A stretch of DNA of 31,101 bases from Paracoccus denitrificans (lineage in GTDB: Bacteria; Pseudomonadota; Alphaproteobacteria; Rhodobacterales; Rhodobacteraceae): the NCBI GenBank assembly GCA_003240735.1, contig QFNE01000027.1, forward strand, positions 1-31,101, read 5' to 3'. Positions 13,579 through 20,114 of the stretch are shown in pieces. The position numbers and the translations under genes are program-made. The notes under the pieces were generated by a model. The model did not search any database. It had not been told where the DNA came from and worked only from the letters and a program-made list of their open reading frames with translations. Every line of letters begins with the position of its first letter. Position 1 is the stretch's first letter.

Positions 13579-13611
13579 TTGTGATCACACGTCCGCACTC
13601 AGTGATCACAA
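13579..13611 (+). promoter_or_regulatory. Paired GTGATCAC palindromes upstream of the sdh operon
   Basis: The gap 13538-13751 contains two copies of the perfect 8-bp palindrome GTGATCAC, at 13581-13588 and 13602-13609. Their centres are exactly 21 bp apart, two helical turns. Together they form a 10-bp inverted repeat TTGTGATCAC/GTGATCACAA (13579-13588 and 13602-13611). They lie about 140 bp ahead of sdhC, in a likely promoter zone. This looks like an operator for a dimeric regulator bound as a pair; which regulator is unknown. I could not identify a convincing -35/-10 pair in the gap; a short hairpin GGCGT-TAG-ACGCC is at 13674-13686. Confidence 0.5.
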
Positions 13612-13751
13612 TTTGCCGAAAAGCGCAAAGTCTTGGCTGACATCTGGCGCCGGGGCGTGACAGGGGGCATAAAGGCGTTAGACGCCATGCAACCCTAAGC
13701 CAGCCCGCGGCCAGCTTGCCTTCCGCCGGTTCGTAATGACAGGAGCGCCAG

Positions 13752-14141
13752 ATGGGTGACATTCAGCGCGGCAACCGGCCGCTGTCTCCGCATTTGCAGG
13801 TTTACCGCCTGCCCATGACTGCCATCACGTCGATCATGACCCGGATCACCGGCCACGCCATGCTGGCCGGCATCCTGCTGGTCGTCTGGTGGCTTGTCGC
13901 GGCCGTGACAGGTGACCGCGCGTTCCAGATTGCCGATGCGGTCGTGCGGTCATGGTTCGGCTTCATCGTGTTGACCGGTTCGCTGTGGTGCCTGTGGTAC
14001 CACTTCCTGGCCGGGATCCGGCATCTTTTCTATGACGCGCGGATGCTGCTGGAAATCGACGTCGCCCGCCGCGTCAGCTGGGCCATCATCATCGGATCGG
14101 TCGTGCTGACCGTTCTGACGCTGATCCTGTTCTTTATCTGA
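13752..14141 (+). CDS. sdhC: Succinate dehydrogenase cytochrome b556 subunit
   Basis: SdhC is one of the two membrane anchors of respiratory complex II and helps bind heme b and ubiquinone. The 129-aa protein has the family start RPLSPHLQVYRLP (residues 9-21), three transmembrane helices, the heme ligand H84 in WYHFLAGIRH (same number as E. coli SdhC), and the quinone-site residues S27 and R31, also at E. coli positions. AGGAG precedes the ATG. It is the first gene of the sdhCDA-x-y-sdhB operon; sdhD starts 13 bases after its stop. Confidence 0.95.
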   Translation: MGDIQRGNRPLSPHLQVYRLPMTAITSIMTRITGHAMLAGILLVVWWLVAAVTGDRAFQIADAVVRSWFGFIVLTGSLWCLWYHFLAGIRHLFYDARMLLEIDVARRVSWAIIIGSVVLTVLTLILFFI

Positions 14142-14154
14142 TCCGAGGTTTGCG

Positions 14155-14547
14155 ATGCGTTTTCTGACCCCCCGCAAGACCGCCGCAGGGCTTGGTGCCT
14201 CGGGTGCCGCGGCGTCGACCATGAAACACTGGCAGATGACGATCTCGTCGGTCGCGCTGGCGATCCTGGCGCCGGCGTTTCTGCTGGTCCTGTCGAACGC
14301 CATCGGCCTGTCGCGTCCCGAAGTGCTGGCCTATTTCGCGCGCCCCTATCCGGCAATCGTCACGGCGCTCTTTCTGGTGATCGGCATGAACCACTTCATG
14401 CACGGCACGCGCATCATGATCGACGACTATCTGCACCACACCGAACGCAAGGTCGCCGTCGTCTTTTCCGAATTGTTCAGCTGGGCCGTGATCGCGGCTG
14501 CAGTCTATGCCCTCGCGCGTATGGCGCTGAGCGGCACGATCGTCTGA
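14155..14547 (+). CDS. sdhD: Succinate dehydrogenase membrane anchor subunit
   Basis: The second membrane anchor of complex II (130 aa, three helices). The motif NHFMHGTRIMIDDYL carries the likely second heme ligand H80 and the quinone-site Asp/Tyr pair D91-Y92; the 11-residue spacing equals that of H71 to D82-Y83 in E. coli SdhD. The N-terminal GASGAAASTMKHWQMT segment is the conserved cytoplasmic lead into helix 1. A GAGG site precedes ATG 14155. SdhA starts nine bases after the stop, so the genes are co-translated. Confidence 0.94.
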   Translation: MRFLTPRKTAAGLGASGAAASTMKHWQMTISSVALAILAPAFLLVLSNAIGLSRPEVLAYFARPYPAIVTALFLVIGMNHFMHGTRIMIDDYLHHTERKVAVVFSELFSWAVIAAAVYALARMALSGTIV

Positions 14548-14556
14548 GGTTATCCT

Positions 14557-16380
14557 ATGGCTGTCTATACCATCAATTCGCACGACTATGACGTGCAGAC
14601 CCACGAATACGACGTCGTCGTCGTGGGGGCGGGTGGCGCGGGTCTGCGCGCCACACTCGGCATGGCCGAACAGGGGCTACGCACGGCCTGCGTGACCAAG
14701 GTCTTTCCGACGCGCAGCCACACGGTCGCGGCGCAAGGCGGCATCGCCGCCAGCCTTGGCAACATGGGCCCCGACAGCTGGCAGTGGCACCTTTACGATA
14801 CCGTCAAAGGCTCGGACTGGCTCGGTGACACCGATGCCATGGAGTATCTGGTCCGCGAGGCGCCGAAGGCGGTTTACGAGCTGGAACATTACGGCGTGCC
14901 CTTTAGCCGGACCGAAGAAGGCAAGATCTATCAGCGGCCGTTCGGTGGTCATACGACCCAGTTCGGCGAAGGCCCGCCCGTTCAGCGCACCTGCGCCGCG
15001 GCAGACCGCACCGGTCACGCGATCCTGCACACGCTGTACGGCCAATCGCTGAAGGAGAAAGCCGAGTTCTTCATCGAATACTTCGCCATCGACCTGATCA
15101 TCACCGAAGGCCGCTGCACCGGCGTCGTGTGTTGGAAGCTGGATGACGGCACGATCCACGTCTTCAACGCGAAAATGGTTGTTCTGGCGACCGGCGGTTA
15201 CGGGCGCGCCTATTTCAGCGCGACGTCAGCCCATACCTGCACCGGCGACGGTGGCGGGATGGTGGCGCGCGCGGGTCTGCCGCTGCAGGACATGGAGTTC
15301 GTGCAGTTCCACCCGACCGGCATCTATGGCTCTGGCTGTCTGATCACCGAAGGAGCGCGTGGCGAGGGTGGCTATCTGACCAACTCGGAAGGGGAGCGTT
15401 TCATGGAACGCTACGCCCCGACCTACAAGGATCTGGCATCGCGCGACGTCGTCAGCCGCTGCATGACCTTGGAGATCCGCGAAGGCCGCGGTGTTGGCGA
15501 AGAAAAAGACCACATCTTCCTGCATCTGTCGCACCTGCCGCCTGAAACGCTGCATGAACGCCTGCCGGGGATTTCCGAATCCGCGCGCATCTTTGCGGGC
15601 GTCGATGTCACGCGTGAACCGATCCCGGTGCTGCCGACGGTCCACTATAACATGGGTGGTATCCCTACAAACTACTGGGGCGAGGTTCTGAACCCCGAGC
15701 AGGGCGAACCCGACCGCGTGTTCCCCGGCCTGATGGCCGTGGGCGAAGCGGGCTGCGCCAGCGTTCACGGCGCGAACCGCCTTGGTTCGAACTCTCTGAT
15801 CGACCTTGTCGTGTTCGGACGTGCTGCCGCGATCCGCGCCGGCGAGGTGATCGACCGCGAAATGCTGATCCCGCCGACGAATGTCGACGCGGTGGAGCAG
15901 ATCTTGGCCCGGTTTGACGCGCTGCGCTTTGCCAATGGTTCGGTTTCGACCGCATCGCTGCGCAACCAGATGCAGCGGACGATGCAGGCCGACGCGGCTG
16001 TCTTCCGGACCGACAAGACCTTGGCGGAAGGCGTTCACAAGATGGTCGAACTGGCCGCCGAACTGAACGACCTGCATGTGACGGACCGCAGCCTGATCTG
16101 GAACAGCGACCTGATGGAAACGCTGGAACTGACGAACCTGATGCCGAACGCATTGGCCACGATCGTGTCGGCCGAAGCGCGCAAGGAATCGCGCGGTGCA
16201 CATGCCCAGGAAGACCACCCGGACCGCGATGACGTGAACTGGCGCAAGCATACGCTTGCCTGGGTCTATGGAAATGAGGTCAAACTGGCGTATCGTCCTG
16301 TCCACGTCGAACCGTTGACGACGCTTGAGGATGGCGGGATCGACCCCAAGAGAATTGCTCCGAAAGCGAGGGTTTACTGA
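14557..16380 (+). CDS. sdhA: Succinate dehydrogenase flavoprotein subunit
   Basis: SdhA oxidises succinate to fumarate and passes electrons via FAD to SdhB. The 607-aa length is normal. The dinucleotide fold VVVVGAGGAGL is at residues 20-30, the FAD-attachment histidine is H55 in PTRSHTVAAQGGIA, and the substrate-site motifs FHPTGIYGSG, TEGARGEGG and HGANRLGSNSL are intact. The N-terminus contains two similar stretches (HDYDVQTHEYDV), so the first dozen residues may be an added lead or a later start could be used; GAGG lies seven bases before the chosen ATG. The stop overlaps the start of the following lipoprotein gene (TGATG). Confidence 0.97.
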   Translation: MAVYTINSHDYDVQTHEYDVVVVGAGGAGLRATLGMAEQGLRTACVTKVFPTRSHTVAAQGGIAASLGNMGPDSWQWHLYDTVKGSDWLGDTDAMEYLVREAPKAVYELEHYGVPFSRTEEGKIYQRPFGGHTTQFGEGPPVQRTCAAADRTGHAILHTLYGQSLKEKAEFFIEYFAIDLIITEGRCTGVVCWKLDDGTIHVFNAKMVVLATGGYGRAYFSATSAHTCTGDGGGMVARAGLPLQDMEFVQFHPTGIYGSGCLITEGARGEGGYLTNSEGERFMERYAPTYKDLASRDVVSRCMTLEIREGRGVGEEKDHIFLHLSHLPPETLHERLPGISESARIFAGVDVTREPIPVLPTVHYNMGGIPTNYWGEVLNPEQGEPDRVFPGLMAVGEAGCASVHGANRLGSNSLIDLVVFGRAAAIRAGEVIDREMLIPPTNVDAVEQILARFDALRFANGSVSTASLRNQMQRTMQADAAVFRTDKTLAEGVHKMVELAAELNDLHVTDRSLIWNSDLMETLELTNLMPNALATIVSAEARKESRGAHAQEDHPDRDDVNWRKHTLAWVYGNEVKLAYRPVHVEPLTTLEDGGIDPKRIAPKARVY

Positions 16381-16733
16381 TGCGTATTTCCATTCTGGCC
16401 GGGCTGCTGGCCGTCGGTACTCTGGCCGCCTGCGCCACGCCAGTGGCAACGGTTGGCGTTCCCACGGCGCCCATCGTCGTGACGCCGCCCGCACCTGCGG
16501 TCAGCGACACGGCACGCGCAAGCGCCCGTCAGGTCGTCAACGTCGAAATGGCCCGCCGTCTGCCGGGCCGCAACGTCGCACCCTATACCCAGTGCGTACT
16601 GGATAACGCGACGATGGCCGAAGTGACCGATCTGGCCGCCCAATCGGGTCAGACTGGCGCCGCGAATGCGGTGGCGTCGATCGTGTCGCGTCCGGCCACC
16701 AGCGCGTGCATTTCGCGCGCGGCTGTCGCCTGA
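16380..16733 (+). CDS. Small lipoprotein within the sdh operon, unknown function
   Basis: This 117-aa protein has a lipoprotein signal peptide: a hydrophobic stretch then LAAC with the lipidated cysteine at C18. The mature part begins with an Ala/Pro/Val/Thr-rich linker (about residues 19-45). A compact region with two more cysteines, C72 (YTQCVLDNA) and C110 (TSACISRA), follows; these could form a disulfide in the periplasm. The start shares a base with the sdhA stop (TGATG), so expression is tied to SdhA. I do not recognise a named family. Because it should be anchored in a membrane facing the periplasm while SdhAB faces the cytoplasm, direct membership of complex II is not obvious. Confidence 0.8.
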   Translation: MRISILAGLLAVGTLAACATPVATVGVPTAPIVVTPPAPAVSDTARASARQVVNVEMARRLPGRNVAPYTQCVLDNATMAEVTDLAAQSGQTGAANAVASIVSRPATSACISRAAVA

Positions 16734-17050
16734 TGAATCTGCGGCGCGCGCCTTTGTTCGTGGCTCCGGTGCTGGTGGCGCTTGCCGCCTGCGGCCCGGT
16801 GCCCGTCGAACAGGCCGAGCGGTCCTGTGTGGACAATGCGCGCGCTGCAACCGGTCCCCGGGGCGGCGTCCAGATGGGCGTCGCGTCGGACGGCCACCGG
16901 ACGCGGTCCTATACCGGTCTCACGCTTTCCGTGTCGTCTGACTATATTATGGGCAGGGATCCGGCGGCGGTGTTTGACAACTGCGTGCGCCGGGCATCCG
17001 GGCAGGCACCGACGCGCCCTCTTTCTGCGCAGCCGGGATGGCGGGGATGA
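16733..17050 (+). CDS. Second small lipoprotein within the sdh operon, unknown function
   Basis: A 105-aa protein with the lipobox LAAC (lipidated C20) after a short basic-hydrophobic signal (MNLRRAPLFVAPVLVALAAC). As in the preceding gene, the mature part has two additional cysteines, C32 (RSCVDNARAA) and C84 (FDNCVRRAS). The shared motif CVDNA/CVLDNA hints at common ancestry. The start at 16733 shares a base with the preceding stop (TGATG); a start 27 bases upstream would put the signal peptide out of place. A 118-bp gap, without an evident terminator or promoter, separates it from sdhB. Function unknown. Confidence 0.78.
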   Translation: MNLRRAPLFVAPVLVALAACGPVPVEQAERSCVDNARAATGPRGGVQMGVASDGHRTRSYTGLTLSVSSDYIMGRDPAAVFDNCVRRASGQAPTRPLSAQPGWRG

Positions 17051-17168
17051 CCGCCATGCTGTGTCCGACAATTTTTGGCCCGCCGGATCACGGATGTGAC
17101 CCGCGCGTGGCCCCGTTAGATCAAGCCGGTGCCGCGCCTTGCGGCCCAGCCAGAGGAGTCTGATCCCG

Positions 17169-17948
17169 ATGGTCCAGTTCAACCTTCCCAAGAACAGCCG
17201 CCTGCGTGTGGGCAAGACATGGCCCAAGCCCGAGGGCGCCACGAACCTGCGCAAGTTCAACATCTATCGATGGGATCCCGACACCGGGGAAAACCCGCGG
17301 ATGGACACCTACTGGATCGATCTGGACAAGTGCGGACCGATGGTTCTGGACGCGCTGATCAAGATCAAGAACGAGATCGACCCCACCCTGACCTTCCGCC
17401 GGTCTTGCCGCGAAGGGATCTGCGGGTCCTGCGCGATGAACATCGACGGGGGCAACCACCTCGCGTGTATCTTTGGCATCGATGAGGTGCGGGGGGATGT
17501 GAACATCTATCCGCTGCCCCACATGCCGGTCGTCAAGGACCTGATCCCTGACCTGTCGCTGTTCTATGCCCAGCATGCGGCAATGAAGCCGTACCTGATC
17601 ACCGAAACCCCGGCGCCCGGCGTCGAGTGGCGTCAGTCGATAGAGGATCGCAAGAAGCTCGACGGGCTTTATGAATGCATCATGTGCGCGTCCTGTTCGA
17701 CGGCGTGCCCGTCCTACTGGTGGAACCAGGACAAGTTCATGGGCCCGGCGGCCCTGCTGACCGCCTATCGCTGGATCATCGATTCGCGCGACGAGGCGAC
17801 GGGTGAGCGTCTGGATGAGCTTGAAGACCCCTTCAAGCTGTACCGCTGCCACACGATCATGAACTGCACCAACACCTGCCCCAAAGGGTTGAACCCGGCC
17901 AAGGCGATTGCCGAGATCAAGCATCTGATGGTCGACCGGATCGTCTGA
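17169..17948 (+). CDS. sdhB: Succinate dehydrogenase iron-sulfur subunit
   Basis: SdhB carries electrons from FAD in SdhA to quinone. The 259-aa protein has all three cluster motifs: [2Fe-2S] in SCREGICGSCAMN with the later LAC, [4Fe-4S] in CIMCASCSTACPSYWW, and [3Fe-4S] in CHTIMNCTNTCPKGLNP. I start it at ATG 17169 (MVQFNLPKNS), with AGAGGAG 10 bases upstream, as in related proteins. An in-frame TTG 30 bases earlier lacks support. It closes the operon and is followed by a GC-rich repeat and a terminator. Confidence 0.96.
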   Translation: MVQFNLPKNSRLRVGKTWPKPEGATNLRKFNIYRWDPDTGENPRMDTYWIDLDKCGPMVLDALIKIKNEIDPTLTFRRSCREGICGSCAMNIDGGNHLACIFGIDEVRGDVNIYPLPHMPVVKDLIPDLSLFYAQHAAMKPYLITETPAPGVEWRQSIEDRKKLDGLYECIMCASCSTACPSYWWNQDKFMGPAALLTAYRWIIDSRDEATGERLDELEDPFKLYRCHTIMNCTNTCPKGLNPAKAIAEIKHLMVDRIV

Positions 17949-17959
17949 TTGAACTGCGT

Positions 17960-17993
17960 CCGGGGGCCAGCCCCCGGAACCCCCGGGATATTT
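17960..17993. repeat. GC-rich palindromic element of the Rhodobacterales intergenic type
   Basis: CCGGGGGC and GCCCCCGG (17960-17967 and 17970-17977) form a perfect inverted repeat with almost no loop, followed by CCCCCGGG (17980-17987) and ATATTTG. From memory, very similar strings ending in GGATATTT recur in intergenic 3' regions of Roseobacter and Rhodobacter genomes. Only one copy is in this window, so its repetitive nature cannot be shown here. Confidence 0.5.
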
Positions 17994-18004
17994 GCGTGAC
18001 AAAG

Positions 18005-18034
18005 AAAGGCGGGCCTGCGGGGTCCGCCTTTTTT
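18005..18034. terminator. Terminator between sdhB and the convergent ABC-F gene
   Basis: An 11-bp stem (18005-18015 with 18021-18031, one wobble pair), a five-base loop and six T (18029-18034) end the sdh operon. On the reverse strand the same stem is followed by TTTCTTTG, so it can also serve the ABC-F gene, whose stop is at 18040. Confidence 0.88.
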
Positions 18035-18039
18035 GCGTG

Positions 18040-19893
18040 TCAGCCGCGCTCGGCTGCGTCGAGGCGCTCGAGTGCCTCCATCCACAGCGCTTCGGCTCGG
18101 GGCAGGGCGGCGGTCGCTTCGGCATGTTTGCGGCCCCAGCGTTCGGTTTCATAGGGGTCGTTGTAAAGCGCGGGGTCAGCCATCTTTTCAGCGATCTTGC
18201 CTAACATCGTCGTCAGCTTTTCGACCCGTTCCTCGCCCCGGCGCACGTCTGCCCGCAGTTCCAGAATCTCGTCGCGGCTGGCGCGGCGCGGGGGCTTCGG
18301 GGCTGCGTCCTGCTTGGCCTCTGCCTTGGGCGTTTCGCGTCCCAGCAGCATGTTGCGATAGCTTTCGAGGTCACCCGTGTACGGCGTAACCGCACCCTGA
18401 TCGACCAACCACAGCCGGTCCGCCACCAGTTCCAGCAGGTGCATGTCGTGGCTGACGAGCACCACGGCCCCGGTGTAATCGTTCAGCGCCTCGGTCAATG
18501 CCTCACGGCTTTCGATGTCGAGGTGGTTGGTCGGCTCGTCCAAGATCAGCAAGTGCGGCGCGTCGATGGTGGCCAACAGCAACGACAGGCGCGCTTTTTG
18601 CCCACCCGATAGCGCCCGGACCTTGGTGTCGGCCTGCGCCTCCATCAGACCGAACCCGGCAAGGCGCGCGCGCAAACGGGGCGGAGCCTCATTCGGGCGC
18701 AGCCGGCGGACATGGTCCAGCGGCGTTTCGTCCAGCGAGAGTTCGTCCACCTGATGCTGGGCGAAGTACCCCACGCGCAGCTTGCTGGAGCGGGTGATCT
18801 TCCCCTCCATCGCGGGCAGGCGTTCGGCCAGCAGTTTCGACAGCGTGGATTTGCCCTGACCGTTCCGGCCCAGCAGCGCGATACGGTCGTCCTGATCGAT
18901 GCGCAGGTTCAGACGTTTCAGCACGGCCCGGTCACCATACCCGACGGCGACGTTCTCCATCGCCACGATCGGCGGCGACAACTGATCGGGTTGCGGGAAG
19001 GTGAAGCGGTGGAGCTTGGCGTCTTCGGGCGCGGTGATCGGCTCCATCTTGGACAGGGCCTTGATCCGTGACTGCGCCTGCGTGGCCTTGCTGGCCTTGG
19101 CGCGGAAACGGTCGACGAAGCTTTGCAGGTGGGCGCGGCGGGCCTCTTGTTTCTTGGCTTCGGCTGCCTGCAGCGCGCGGCGTTCGGCGCGTGCACGCGC
19201 AAACGCGTCATAGCCGCCCGAATACAGCGTCAACCGGCGGTCATCCAGGTGCATGATGTGGTTCACGGCACGGTTCAAAAGTCCGCGGTCGTGGCTGATG
19301 ACGATGACCGTGTGCGGATACTTCGCCAGATAGCTTTCCAGCCACAGCGCCCCTTCAAGGTCGAGGTAGTTGGTCGGTTCGTCCAACAGCAGCAGGTCGG
19401 GTTGCGCGAACAGAACGCCCGCCAGCGCCATGCGCATCCGCCAGCCGCCCGAAAAGTCGCGGGTCAGGCGGGCCTGATCTTCGGTCGAAAAGCCCAGCCC
19501 TTGCAGGATCGATGCGGCGCGCCCTTCAGCGGACCACGCGTCGATGTCGGCCAGACGGGTCTGCACCTCGGCGATGCGGGTCGGGTCGGTGGTCGTTTCC
19601 GCCTCGGCCAGCAGGCTTGCGCGTTCAGTGTCGGCGGCCAGAACCGTGTCCAGCACGGTCAGGTCGGTCGCGGCGCTTTCCTGCGCCACGCCGCCGATGC
19701 GGGCGCGTGCAGGCAGGCTGATGTCGCCGCCGTCAAGGGACAGCTGGCCCCGGATCAGCTTGAACAGCGTCGTCTTCCCTGCACCGTTGGGACCAACCAG
19801 ACCGACCTTGTGACCCGTCGGCACCGTGGCCGAGGCGTGTTCGAACAGCGGGCGACCCGCGATGGAATAGGATATGTCATCAATGCGCAGCAT
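18040..19893 (-). CDS. ABC-F family ATPase, YheS-like
   Basis: A 617-aa soluble protein with two ATP-binding cassettes and no membrane segment, the layout of ABC-F proteins that act on the ribosome. The first cassette has GPNGAGKTT, FSGGWRMRMAL and LLLDEPTNYLD. The second has GRNGQGKST, LSGGQKARLSLL and LILDEPTNHLD. Between them is the charged helical ABC-F linker rich in Arg, Lys and Ala, and the C-terminus is a charged coiled-coil-like tail. The GYFAQHQVDEL segment is like E. coli YheS. I start it at 19893 (MLRIDDISYS), where the first cassette begins; the longer frame adds 16 unrelated residues. It is divergent from the aldehyde dehydrogenase with a 221-bp gap. Confidence 0.92.
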   Translation of the reverse strand: MLRIDDISYSIAGRPLFEHASATVPTGHKVGLVGPNGAGKTTLFKLIRGQLSLDGGDISLPARARIGGVAQESAATDLTVLDTVLAADTERASLLAEAETTTDPTRIAEVQTRLADIDAWSAEGRAASILQGLGFSTEDQARLTRDFSGGWRMRMALAGVLFAQPDLLLLDEPTNYLDLEGALWLESYLAKYPHTVIVISHDRGLLNRAVNHIMHLDDRRLTLYSGGYDAFARARAERRALQAAEAKKQEARRAHLQSFVDRFRAKASKATQAQSRIKALSKMEPITAPEDAKLHRFTFPQPDQLSPPIVAMENVAVGYGDRAVLKRLNLRIDQDDRIALLGRNGQGKSTLSKLLAERLPAMEGKITRSSKLRVGYFAQHQVDELSLDETPLDHVRRLRPNEAPPRLRARLAGFGLMEAQADTKVRALSGGQKARLSLLLATIDAPHLLILDEPTNHLDIESREALTEALNDYTGAVVLVSHDMHLLELVADRLWLVDQGAVTPYTGDLESYRNMLLGRETPKAEAKQDAAPKPPRRASRDEILELRADVRRGEERVEKLTTMLGKIAEKMADPALYNDPYETERWGRKHAEATAALPRAEALWMEALERLDAAERG

Positions 19894-20012
19894 GTCCGCC
19901 CGCTTGCCCCATGCGGGTGCTGCCGTCAACGCCCCGACCAAAGGCGGCGGTTGATCGAAAACCCTATGCGTGGCAGCATCGGCGGGCTTTCACGCGTGGC
20001 CTGCGGATGGCG

Positions 20013-20034
20013 AGGCTGTTTCATACAACGGCCT
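20013..20034 (+). promoter_or_regulatory. Inverted repeat in the ABC-F/aldehyde dehydrogenase gap
   Basis: AGGCTGTT (20013-20020) and AACGGCCT (20027-20034) form an 8-bp arm inverted repeat with one T/G mismatch and a six-base AT-richer spacer TCATAC. Its place about 80 bp ahead of the aldehyde dehydrogenase suggests an operator, but no regulator is identifiable. Confidence 0.3.
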
Positions 20035-20080
20035 GTCAGCCGATCAGTCTGCCTTGGGCCCGGCACCGGGATGCATCAAC

Positions 20081-20100
20081 AGGTCGCAAGGAGGCGACCT
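20081..20100 (+). promoter_or_regulatory. Perfect hairpin with a Shine-Dalgarno-like loop upstream of the aldehyde dehydrogenase
   Basis: AGGTCGC (20081-20087) and GCGACCT (20094-20100) are perfect complements; the six-base loop between them is AAGGAG. The hairpin ends 14 bases before the ATG at 20115. A second purine run GGGGGGAA (20103-20110) is closer to the start and is the likelier working ribosome site. The structure could influence translation or mRNA stability, or the DNA palindrome could be an operator. Confidence 0.45.
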
Positions 20101-20114
20101 TTGGGGGGAACAAT

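Noticed and set aside
13580..13589. TGTGATCACA as a CRP/FNR binding site
   Set aside because: CRP sites need TGTGA and TCACA separated by six bases; here the halves are contiguous, so the spacing is wrong.
15226..16494. 422-aa reverse-strand open frame
   Set aside because: Antisense to sdhA; composition and lack of motifs mark it as a shadow.
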